Source of the DNA: DASWJQ01 sp036397095
GTDB lineage: Bacteria > Chloroflexota > Anaerolineae > Anaerolineales > E44-bin32
Assembly (NCBI GenBank): GCA_036397095.1
Contig: DASWJQ010000063.1
Coordinates: forward strand, 1 to 10,011
Reading direction: 5' to 3'
DNA length: 10,011 nt
A program made the position numbers and the translations under genes. The notes below the pieces were generated by a model, which saw only the letters and a program-made list of their open reading frames with translations, was not told the origin of the DNA and searched no databases. Below, piece after piece: positions 1-6,726 of the stretch; positions within the stretch are counted from its first letter, which is position 1, and the number at the start of each line of letters is the position of its first letter.

Positions 1-68
1 GGCACCGAGGTCAGGAGCAGGGCGGTCAGGGTGAGGGCACAGATAAGGCGAACGAAACGTGTCTGCAT
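1..68 (-). CDS. 5' end of a gene for an exported protein (partial)
   Basis: Only the first 22 codons lie in the window; the gene continues past base 1. The ATG (bases 68-66) shares its A with the TGA of the upstream FHA gene (TGATG), so the two are probably translationally coupled. A GGAGGGCGG stretch in the last codons of the upstream gene serves as ribosome binding site. The visible peptide starts MQTRFVRLICALTLTALLL: a short basic head and then a hydrophobic core, typical of a Sec signal peptide or signal anchor. The mature part is outside the window, so no function can be given. Confidence 0.75.
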   Translation of the reverse strand, partial: MQTRFVRLICALTLTALLLTSV

Positions 69-1048
69 CAGCCGCCCTCCGCCGGGAACATGGCCACCGT
101 TTCGACATACATGACGCCTTCGGGACCGAGGCCAATGACGATTTGGTCGCCGACCAGCATGCTGGCGCCGGCCAGGTCGTCCCCTCCTTCCGCCAGATCG
201 ATCGACTCGGGCGTCATGCCGGCCGGTGAGGCGGCCGTCGCCACCCGGGCGGCTTCGCTGGGGGACATGCCCAGCTCGAATTCGAGCGGGTTGTACCAGG
301 CGGCGAAGATGGTGTCCTCGGGCACCGGCTCGATGTCGATCGTCCAGGCGACTTCGCCTTCGACAAAGTCGACCCGCAGGCCGAAGTCGTGGTAGCGCCA
401 GGTCTCCATCCGCAGCGGGACGCCGTCCACGACGACCTGGGAGATGGTGAAGGCATCGGGCAGACCAAGGTAGCCGAGCACTTCTTGCCGGTCGTCTATA
501 GACTCGTCGGCAAGGGCGTCCTCGAGTGTATAGGTTTCCCGACCAAGCAGGCTGGCGACGCGGTCCTGCAGACCGAGCTGCGGCATCAGGAAGGCGCCGG
601 CCACGCCGGCGAACAGGCACAGCAGCAGGAGCAGGCAGCCGGCGGCGTAGAGCAGGAAGCGCGAGCGACGGGCCGCTTGTTTGACCGGCGCCATCGTCGA
701 GGCCGGCGACTGGCCCCGCACGGCCGACGGCGGCCCAGTGGCAGCCACGGTGTGTGCCGGCGCCAGCTCGCCACGCACGGTGAGGACGGTGTCTCCTATG
801 CGCAGCGTGTCGCCGTCGGCCAGGGTGGTTGGTTCGGCGATGCGCTGGCCGTTGACAAACGTGCCGTTGGCCGAGTTTTCGTCGCGCACGACGAGCACGT
901 CGGCCTCCAACGTGAGCGTAGCGTGAAGGCGCGAGATTTGCGGGTCCTGTAAATAGTAGGTGCAGCCTGCCTGCCGGCCAAAGCTGGTCTCTCCAGGTTC
1001 GATGGGGTAGGCCTGGCCGTTGGGGTTTACAAGGACGAAAGTGGGCAT
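68..1048 (-). CDS. FHA-domain, single-pass membrane protein
   Basis: This 326-residue protein starts at the ATG at 1048, which has AGGAG (1057-1061) 8 nt upstream; an in-frame ATG at 1081 has no such site and is less likely. Residues about 1-93 form a forkhead-associated domain, a phosphothreonine-binding module, with the signature residues FGR (23-25), SRLH (39-42), NG (61-62) and VNG (65-67). A Pro/Ala/Thr-rich linker follows, then a basic patch ARRSR and a strongly hydrophobic helix at about 131-154. By the positive-inside rule the FHA domain is cytoplasmic and residues 160-326 are outside. The C-terminal part (TLEDALADESIDDRQEVLGYLG onward, in shorter form TLEDALADES) is of no family I recognise. 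It is coupled to an exported-protein gene downstream. It may link Ser/Thr-kinase signalling to an envelope process, but no kinase is visible here. Confidence 0.88.
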   Translation of the reverse strand: MPTFVLVNPNGQAYPIEPGETSFGRQAGCTYYLQDPQISRLHATLTLEADVLVVRDENSANGTFVNGQRIAEPTTLADGDTLRIGDTVLTVRGELAPAHTVAATGPPSAVRGQSPASTMAPVKQAARRSRFLLYAAGCLLLLLCLFAGVAGAFLMPQLGLQDRVASLLGRETYTLEDALADESIDDRQEVLGYLGLPDAFTISQVVVDGVPLRMETWRYHDFGLRVDFVEGEVAWTIDIEPVPEDTIFAAWYNPLEFELGMSPSEAARVATAASPAGMTPESIDLAEGGDDLAGASMLVGDQIVIGLGPEGVMYVETVAMFPAEGG

Positions 1049-1215
1049 TGTCTTGGCTCCTGGATTCTGTTCGGTCAGCATGTGGCACCGATCGCAGGTG
1101 GCGCCAAGCGCCGGGCGCCAGGCACCAAGCAGGGCGCCTGCCGTCTATCCTTCTCCCGGGCGGAATAAGAACGTAGCATGAGGGCGCCGATCGCGCCAGC
1201 CGGGGCGCAACCGCG
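1049..1215. other. Intergenic stretch with GGCGCC-rich palindrome
   Basis: No gene is credible between the FHA gene and the repeat array. Bases 1099-1105 (TGGCGCC) and 1114-1120 (GGCGCCA) form a 7-bp stem with an 8-nt loop. A further related string AGGCACCAAGC follows, and another GGCGCC occurs at about 1133-1138. These look like decayed short repeats in the likely 5' leader of the minus-strand FHA gene. I found no convincing -35/-10 pair for that gene. Confidence 0.4.
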
Positions 1216-1284
1216 GACGGCCGACGGCGGACCGCGGACGGCAGACCACAATAGCGGACGATGGACGGTAGACCATGGACGATC
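1216..1284. repeat. Heptanucleotide tandem array (GACGGCA-like)
   Basis: GAC recurs every 7 nt: units start at 1216, 1223, 1230, 1237 and 1244. After one degenerate 6-nt step they resume at 1257, 1264, 1271 and 1278. The units read GACGGCC, GACGGCG, GACCGCG, GACGGCA, GACCACA, then GACGATG, GACGGTA, GACCATG and GACGATC. The same heptamers recur inside the next two 96-bp units. Heptanucleotide arrays are known noncoding repeats in several bacterial phyla; no function is evident here. Confidence 0.75.
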
Positions 1285-1527
1285 TACGCATGAAACTGAC
1301 CTCCGAGGTCCACATGGGGAGGCACAATTGCGGACGGCAGACCACAATAGCGGACGATGGACGGTAGACCATGGACTATCTACGCATGAAACTGACCTCC
1401 GAGGTCCACACGAGGAGGCATAATCGCGGACGGCGGACGGCAAGAGCGGACGATGGACGGTAGACCATGGACGATCTACGCATGAAACTGACCTCCGAGG
1501 TCCACATGAGGAGGCACAATCGCGGAC
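1234..1527. repeat. Three tandem copies of a 96-bp repeat
   Basis: Units start at 1234, 1330 and 1426 with an exact 96-bp period, and the first few bases of a fourth begin at 1522. Each unit has a heptamer-rich half (GACGATG GACGGTA GACCATG) and a unique half running from TACGCATGAAACTG through the palindrome GACCTCCGAGGTC to a GGAGGCAYAATYG end. The copies are nearly identical: 1379 carries a T where the other units read G, and the third unit departs in its first 20 bases. Because 96 is a multiple of three, small open frames run through the array on both strands, but they have no gene features. Nearly identical copies suggest recent expansion. Confidence 0.9.
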
Positions 1528-1552
1528 CTGGCACGTGTGGACCTCGGAGGTC
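1490..1552. repeat. 17-bp perfect inverted repeat closing the 96-bp array
   Basis: GACCTCCGAGGTCCACA (1490-1506, in the third 96-bp unit) is exactly complementary to TGTGGACCTCGGAGGTC (1536-1552), with a 29-nt loop. Each arm itself contains the smaller palindrome GACCTC-N-GAGGTC. A related inverted pair occurs at 7727-7789 and a single arm at 9432. It has no T-run, so it is more likely a mobile palindrome (REP/MITE-like) than a terminator. Confidence 0.8.
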
Positions 1553-1576
1553 GGGCAGCGCGCAGCGCTCAGCGCC

Positions 1577-1592
1577 TTCCCAATCGTGGGAA
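1577..1592. promoter_or_regulatory. Palindrome TTCCCA-N4-TGGGAA, possible operator
   Basis: A perfect 6-bp inverted repeat with a 4-nt centre (ATCG) lies 57 nt before the ATG of the secreted-protein gene at 1650. Size and position would suit a dimeric regulator, but no clear -35/-10 pair is visible next to it, so the role is only a possibility. Confidence 0.25.
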
Positions 1593-1649
1593 CTCCAACG
1601 CGGCTTCGTGCGTCTTGAAGACAACCGACCGCTCACCAAGGAGTCCTCG

Positions 1650-3023
1650 ATGAAGCGCCGCTTGTTCGCCAACCTCATGCTGTTGACAACGATGTTTGTC
1701 GTCACGTCCGTGCCCGCCCTGGCCGCCCCCGCCATCCAACGCGACGACCCGCCAATCCCCGATCTCGACGCCTACATCGAAGCCATCGAGCGTACGGCCA
1801 ACATGGTCGGCGATGAGATGGCCATCCGGTTGGCTGCCGAACATGGCCTCGACCTGCTCAACGTCGCCTGGGAAGACACCGGCCGCTATTACAACTCGAG
1901 CGTGGGGCCCAACATCTCGGACGTCACCATTCAGCTGCAGTACCCCAATCCGGATGGCGACGGTTATCAGCTGGCGTTGATGCCGGTCATCCGGTTCCCG
2001 AACTTCACGGATGTCACCGCCGACCTGCCGATGGACGACTTCTTCCTGCTGGTTGGCAATGAGGACGGCGTGCCGCTGCAGCGGGTCTCGCTGACCGAGT
2101 ACCTGGGGCACTTCCGCCGCTACCTGACCGATCCCAACTCGTGGCGCGGCGCTCGCAGCTCGCTGCTGGCCGACCGCGACACGCATGTGCTGGTCAGTGC
2201 CCAGGCCGCCTTCCTGCCGATCCCCGAGCAAGGCCTGGCCCAGTTCAACCCGGTGATCTTCAACTACCAGTCGTACCAGGGAGATCCGGCCGTATTGACG
2301 ATCGTCGCCAGCCGCGAAGGCACCAGCGCTACCATCATCGACAACGTGCGCGACGCTTTCCCGGCCGGCTACTCGTGGGGCCAGCGGTTGTTCTTCAATC
2401 AGGACGGCCAGCGGGCCAGCCTGACCGGGCAGCGGTTGAGCGAGTTTGAGGGGGGCGAGGTCCGGCCCGGGGCCGAAGGGGAGAGCGCCCAGGCGGGCGG
2501 TGAGGCGGGCCTGAACATGGTTCTGATTATCCAGGTGCCCTTGATCCAGCAGGAGCCGATGCGTTTCGGCTTCATGGAAGAGGCCGACGCCTTCATGGCG
2601 CCGGCCGCCGAGATGGCGGCCGGCAGCGATGTCGAGAACGCCGTGATCGGTCACGGTGAAGTCGAAGGGCCGTTCACCGAAATCGACGACCTGCGCATCG
2701 AGCGCGACCCGGATTTCCCGGTGCGGGTGACGGTCCAGTTCTACAAGGCGACCAGCAACGGCGTGGTGACCGAGGCTGACATTGCCGCCATCGCCGAGCA
2801 AATTGAGCGGGTCTACGACGATGCCGACTACGTCGGCAGCCTGGTGGTCGATGGGCCGTCGGATCGTCCGACCGAGCACGACGGCCTCAAGATTGAGCCG
2901 CCCGGTTGGTGGGATGCGTTTTGGAAGCGCTACGAGGAGAACGTCGAAATGACGCGGGATGAAGCGCTCCAGATGCTGCGCCGGTTGGGGATGGTGGCCT
3001 GGCGCTGGATGGTGGAGCGTTAA
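1650..3023 (+). CDS. Secreted protein of unknown function
   Basis: This 457-residue protein starts at the ATG at 1650, chosen because AAGGAG (1638-1643) lies 6 nt upstream and because the next residues form a Sec signal peptide: MKRRLFANLM, a hydrophobic core, then VPALA|AP with likely cleavage after residue 25. The frame is open further upstream to 1467, but that part translates the 96-bp repeat. I do not recognise the family. The mature chain has a well-structured middle (GDPAVLTIVASREGTSATII, 211-230; GQRLFFNQDGQRASLTGQ, 244-261), a Gly/Glu-rich loop at about 268-287, a hydrophobic strand LNMVLIIQVPLIQ (288-300), and a Trp/Arg-rich C-terminal helix ending VAWRWMVER. No second membrane helix or lipobox is visible, so it is probably released or surface-associated. 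It is convergent with the cyclase-like gene, with a shared terminator between them. Confidence 0.85.
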   Translation: MKRRLFANLMLLTTMFVVTSVPALAAPAIQRDDPPIPDLDAYIEAIERTANMVGDEMAIRLAAEHGLDLLNVAWEDTGRYYNSSVGPNISDVTIQLQYPNPDGDGYQLALMPVIRFPNFTDVTADLPMDDFFLLVGNEDGVPLQRVSLTEYLGHFRRYLTDPNSWRGARSSLLADRDTHVLVSAQAAFLPIPEQGLAQFNPVIFNYQSYQGDPAVLTIVASREGTSATIIDNVRDAFPAGYSWGQRLFFNQDGQRASLTGQRLSEFEGGEVRPGAEGESAQAGGEAGLNMVLIIQVPLIQQEPMRFGFMEEADAFMAPAAEMAAGSDVENAVIGHGEVEGPFTEIDDLRIERDPDFPVRVTVQFYKATSNGVVTEADIAAIAEQIERVYDDADYVGSLVVDGPSDRPTEHDGLKIEPPGWWDAFWKRYEENVEMTRDEALQMLRRLGMVAWRWMVER

Positions 3024-3031
3024 GGGCAAAT

Positions 3032-3112
3032 AACACGAAGACGCAAAGACACAACCCGGATCGGTTCAAAGGGCTCGAAGCGTTGCCTTCGAGCCTTTTG
3101 AGTCTTCGTGTT
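3032..3112. terminator. Nested palindrome, probable bidirectional terminator
   Basis: The inner stem pairs 3067-3080 (CAAAGGGCTCGAAG) with 3087-3100 (CTTCGAGCCTTTTG): 14 bp with one G-U pair and a 6-nt loop. It ends in TTTT on the plus strand and AAA on the other side. An outer perfect 11-bp repeat flanks it, AACACGAAGAC (3032-3042) and GTCTTCGTGTT (3102-3112). It lies between the stops of two convergent genes (3023 and 3127), so it can end transcription in both directions. The outer arm AACACGAAGACGCAAAGACAC looks like a dispersed repeat found in many bacteria, by memory only. Confidence 0.8.
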
Positions 3113-3126
3113 CTGCGCTCTGGATC

Positions 3127-6100
3127 TCAATCGGCCGGATCGCCGCAATCGGTGAACCAGAATACCTGTCCATCCCTCAAAGCCACGTGCATGCTGGCGT
3201 CGGTCGGTTCGCCCAAGGCCAGGAAATGGATGCCGACCCGTACGGCGCCGGCGATCAGCGCCGAACGCCCGTCCGTTGTATAGATAAAATCAACCGGGTG
3301 CTCGATCGTAACTACTTCAATCTCGGTCGCCGTGCCGGCGTAGGCCTGCAGGTACGATTGGCACTGCGCCTGGCCGTACCGCAGCAGGCTCTCTTGCCCC
3401 AGATGCTCCAACAAGAAGTCAACATCCTCGGCTTCCTGGGCCCGGGAGAAGGCGGCGATGAAGCTGCGGGTTTCGGCCTCCACGTCCGGTGTTGGTTCAG
3501 GACCCATGGTCGGCGTGAGTTGATCGCCCTCGGCTGTCTCCGCCGCCGGGCCGACGGTTGCCGCAGGCTCCCCGCCGCCCGCAAGCATCCCGGCCGGCGG
3601 GCCGAGCACGACAAGATCGGTCTCCAGGATGGGCAGCAGCTCCTGCTGCGGGTCGTCGCCGGTGACGTCGCCGGTCGAGACCTCCGGCTGGTAGCTGCCG
3701 TCGGTCTGGAAGGCCGACATGCGGTAGCGCACGATCGATAGGTCACCGAGCTCTTCGGCGGAGATGAAGAAGGTGATGGTGTCGCCGTCGATGACAACCC
3801 GGGCGGTTGAGGCAAGGGGCTGGCGCCGGCCGTCGGTGGCGTACAGCACCCAGATGCCATACTCCGGATCGCCGACCAGCTCATACCAGGTGTCGGTCCC
3901 CTGGTAGTAGTCCCAGTCATACGGCGGGATGGCGTTGAAGTTGTTGGCCGGATCGCCGTCGCCGTCGATGACGAAGGCGTAGACCAGCATAGTGTCGCCG
4001 CTGGGGATCGACAGGTTGGCGCCCGGGTCGAAGGGTTGGGTCGGCGGCGGGATGGGCTCGGCCAGCACGAGCGTGGCCGCCACCAGATCGCCCGCCGGCA
4101 TCGGCAGGCTGTCCACCGGGCAGATCACGAAGCGTGGTTGGCGGTCGCCGCATGCAAAGATGGACTGGTTGAAGATCGGGTCCTCGGCGCCGGGCACCAG
4201 CGCCAGCGAACTGACCAGGTAGTGCTGGATATCGGCCAATGGGCCGTCAATCCCAGGCGTGACGCCTTTGATACTGTAAATACCGTCGCCCATTGGATCC
4301 GAAAGCAAGTAGCCGTCGAGCATGGCCACATCATCGGCCGGCAGGCCCATCTCCAACCAGGCGTTGGCGCTGTTGCGGAAGGCCGGCGTGTAGCGCGCAA
4401 GCAGCTGCTCGAGCGTGAACGTCGGCGTGGCCGGCAGGGGGGTGGCCAGCAGCTCGTCGGTCGCCACGGGTTCGGTGGCCGGCACCGCCCCCGATGGGCT
4501 GCGCAGGAAGAACCACCAGCCTAGACCGATGAGCGTAATGCAGGCGGTCACGGCGGCGAAGGTGCCCGCCAGGCCGGCCAGCACCTTGGGCAGATTATTA
4601 GGGGCGGATGCAGCCTCGTGCTTGGCGCCGTCAGGAGTCCATTCTTCGGGTTCGTCATCGGCAAGCGGGCTATCGAATTGTGCGGCCCGCTCTTGCGCGG
4701 CCTTCTGCATGCGGTCAAAGGCCTCGACGCCGGGGTCGTCGTCGGGGATCTCGGATGGTGGCAGTTTGCTGGTCGCCGGCTCATCGGCCTCTTCGCTGGT
4801 CAGCGGGCTCTCCATCTGGGCAGCTTGCTCCTGGGCTGCCTGCTGCATCCTGTCAAAAGCTTGCACGGCGGGGTCGTCGGGCGTGGGCGGCTTGATGGTG
4901 GCGGCGGCGGCGCCGGCGCCCTGGGCGAGTTCGGCGGCGCGGACGTCCTTGCCCTTGGGCGCCTCGGCGGGTTTGCCGCCGAGGCGGCCGCCCTCGACCT
5001 TGGGCAGCGGCGTCTTCACATTGGAAAAGGTTGTCTTGGCGGGGCCATCGGCCCGGCCGCCAACCACCAGGACCGACTCACCTTTGTGATTCCCGTTCTC
5101 GACGGAGTGCTTGTGGCGATCGCGGATGGCCTTGTCGACGGCCATGCCGCCCTTGTCGGTCGGGTTCCAGTTCAGATGGGCGCCGTGTTTGGCGTCGAAG
5201 CCGCCCCCTTTCAGATCGTTGACGATTGGCTTGGCTTCGTCGGCGTCCAGCAGCCGGCCGGTCTTCTTGTCGCGGATGGCCCACAGGTCATAGTCGCCGG
5301 TTATGGGTTTGCCGGTGTTGCCGCACAAACCGGTGTCGATCACCAGCCCATCCTCCAACTTGACCTGGCCCTCCTTCTGAAGCTTCTGCATCTTGGGGTT
5401 GTATTCGTGCCAGGCTTCCAGGCGCTGCTTGTAGCGCTTCTGGACGGCGGCCCAGGCGGCGTCGCTCATGCCGGCTGGCCGCTTGGGCAGCTCCGGCTTG
5501 AAGTGGCCTACCAGGCCGATGTCCTGCTTGGCGCCCAGGTGGAGGTCGGTCTTGTTGATCGTCTTCTGTTTGATGACCTCCGGCTTGCGCGGGTGACCGA
5601 GCCCCTGCCAGCGCATCGAGTCGAGGTTGGCCGGACGGATTTCGAGGACCACCCCGTGCTTGTCGGCCACGCGACGGGCGTGGCGCGTGCCGGCCTTGAG
5701 CACGCCGAAGTCCCACGGATCTACGGCCACGCCCGGCGCCACGTTCTCCGGATCGACCCCCTTCTGCACCTTGGTCGGGCTGACGCTCTCGGACTTGCGG
5801 CGCATCTTCTGCAGGTTGGCGGCGATGCCGGCCGAAAGCAGGGCGGCGTTGGAGGCCAGGTCGATGGCCGACAGCACCCGCTCGCTGAACCTGACCTTCT
5901 TGCCCAACACATTGTGGCCGGTGAACAAGGTATAGATCTGGGCGGTGCCGGTGGCGCTGGTCAGCAGCATGTAGAAACCGAGCACGATGTTCTTGATCTC
6001 GCGCCAGATGACCTGCATCGAGCGGTCCTTGGCCGCCTCCCTGATCGACTGGATTTGCTCGAACTCGGTGCGCGGGTCGTAGCCCGCACCGGCGTGTTTG

Positions 6101-6726
6101 ACCAACCCGGCGAAGTGGCTGGCCAGAGCAGCGCGCTCGGAGTCCCACAGCTTGGTGTTATTGGCGTTCTGGCGCCCGCGGGCGATCAGGCCGAGCTTAA
6201 TGTCGGCCAGCTTGCGCAGCGCCTCGGCGTCGGCGTCATCGACACCGGCCAGCGCTTCCTTGAGCTTGGACCAATAGGCCTCGGCGATATCGAAGAACTC
6301 ATTGGCCTGGATGATGACCAGCGTGTGCCAGGAGTCGAAGATGCGGATGGTGGTCGAACTGTCAGCGTAGCTGATGCTGACCTGTTCGCCGTCCTCGGTG
6401 TCCACGCCGCCCATGCCGCCGGTCGAGGTCTCAAAGGCCAGCCTGGTGCCGGGCAACCCGATGGTCAACTTGCCGCCGCCTTCGGCGCCTTCTTCAAGCT
6501 TGATCGGGTTGGAGCGGTAGATGGCCGGACCCTTGCAGTTGCCGGTCCAGGCCAGGGTCAGCGTTTCCTCATCCTGCTTGGACTTAACCGTGATTTCGAT
6601 CGTCGCCGGCGGATCGCCGGAGGCCGGCCGGGGGGTCTCCACTTCGACACGGAACGGGTGGTCATCGGGGCAGGCGGTCAGGGGTTGGCCGCGCAGCGTC
6701 GTGGTGCGGACGGTGATGCCGCTCAT
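3127..6726 (-). CDS. Multidomain protein with edema factor/ExoY-like nucleotidyl cyclase domain
   Basis: This 1199-residue protein starts at the ATG at 6726, which overlaps the upstream gene's stop as ATGA; an in-frame ATG at 6750 lies inside the upstream gene. In order: a beta-rich N-terminus (1-135) of unknown family; a helical region (136-245); a segment like the pre-toxin TG domain (about 246-306, FTGHNVLG then SERVLSAIDLA); a class II nucleotidyl cyclase domain (about 352-560); a 46-residue acidic duplication (615-696); a membrane helix (715-741); a large region of unknown fold (about 770-1035); and a possible NTF2-like domain (about 1083-1195). The cyclase call rests on R364, K381, K386, K388, D478/D480 (ITGDYDLWAI) and H540/N546 (HSVENGN). 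Their local spacing matches edema factor R329, K346, H351, K353, D491/D493 and H577/N583. Known members make cAMP, or cGMP and other cyclic nucleotides, inside host cells. No signal peptide is seen, so the cyclase is probably cytoplasmic if membrane-anchored. Activity, substrate and activator are unknown. Confidence 0.85.
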   Translation of the reverse strand: MSGITVRTTTLRGQPLTACPDDHPFRVEVETPRPASGDPPATIEITVKSKQDEETLTLAWTGNCKGPAIYRSNPIKLEEGAEGGGKLTIGLPGTRLAFETSTGGMGGVDTEDGEQVSISYADSSTTIRIFDSWHTLVIIQANEFFDIAEAYWSKLKEALAGVDDADAEALRKLADIKLGLIARGRQNANNTKLWDSERAALASHFAGLVKHAGAGYDPRTEFEQIQSIREAAKDRSMQVIWREIKNIVLGFYMLLTSATGTAQIYTLFTGHNVLGKKVRFSERVLSAIDLASNAALLSAGIAANLQKMRRKSESVSPTKVQKGVDPENVAPGVAVDPWDFGVLKAGTRHARRVADKHGVVLEIRPANLDSMRWQGLGHPRKPEVIKQKTINKTDLHLGAKQDIGLVGHFKPELPKRPAGMSDAAWAAVQKRYKQRLEAWHEYNPKMQKLQKEGQVKLEDGLVIDTGLCGNTGKPITGDYDLWAIRDKKTGRLLDADEAKPIVNDLKGGGFDAKHGAHLNWNPTDKGGMAVDKAIRDRHKHSVENGNHKGESVLVVGGRADGPAKTTFSNVKTPLPKVEGGRLGGKPAEAPKGKDVRAAELAQGAGAAAATIKPPTPDDPAVQAFDRMQQAAQEQAAQMESPLTSEEADEPATSKLPPSEIPDDDPGVEAFDRMQKAAQERAAQFDSPLADDEPEEWTPDGAKHEAASAPNNLPKVLAGLAGTFAAVTACITLIGLGWWFFLRSPSGAVPATEPVATDELLATPLPATPTFTLEQLLARYTPAFRNSANAWLEMGLPADDVAMLDGYLLSDPMGDGIYSIKGVTPGIDGPLADIQHYLVSSLALVPGAEDPIFNQSIFACGDRQPRFVICPVDSLPMPAGDLVAATLVLAEPIPPPTQPFDPGANLSIPSGDTMLVYAFVIDGDGDPANNFNAIPPYDWDYYQGTDTWYELVGDPEYGIWVLYATDGRRQPLASTARVVIDGDTITFFISAEELGDLSIVRYRMSAFQTDGSYQPEVSTGDVTGDDPQQELLPILETDLVVLGPPAGMLAGGGEPAATVGPAAETAEGDQLTPTMGPEPTPDVEAETRSFIAAFSRAQEAEDVDFLLEHLGQESLLRYGQAQCQSYLQAYAGTATEIEVVTIEHPVDFIYTTDGRSALIAGAVRVGIHFLALGEPTDASMHVALRDGQVFWFTDCGDPAD
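4639..4884 (-). repeat. Internal 46-residue duplication in the cyclase-like protein
   Basis: Residues 615-650 and 661-696 are two copies of one unit (PDDPAVQAFDRMQQAAQEQA and PDDDPGVEAFDRMQKAAQER) at a 46-residue period. Both copies have an AFDRMQ-x-AAQE-x-AAQ helix followed by an acidic tail (SPLTSEEADEP, SPLADDEPEE). They join the cyclase domain to the membrane helix and look like an amphipathic or coiled-coil spacer or docking motif. Confidence 0.8.

Noticed and set aside
1234..1527. CRISPR array
   Set aside because: The units are 96 bp long and contiguous, with no unique spacers and no cas genes nearby.
1490..1552. Intrinsic terminator
   Set aside because: The stem is strong but the loop is 29 nt and there is no T-run on either strand; the same element recurs at other sites.
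1467..1649. Earlier ATG at 1467 for the secreted-protein gene
   Set aside because: The extra 61 residues translate the 96-bp repeat and would put the signal peptide inside the protein.
1075..1735. Small open frames in both directions through the 96-bp array
   Set aside because: They exist because the period is a multiple of three. They have no ribosome binding site or protein features.
1569..3029. A 486-codon open frame on the minus strand
   Set aside because: It is antisense to the secreted-protein gene, which has a signal peptide and a good ribosome binding site. The antisense product is rich in Arg/His/Gln/Val with no domain, as expected of a GC-rich shadow frame.
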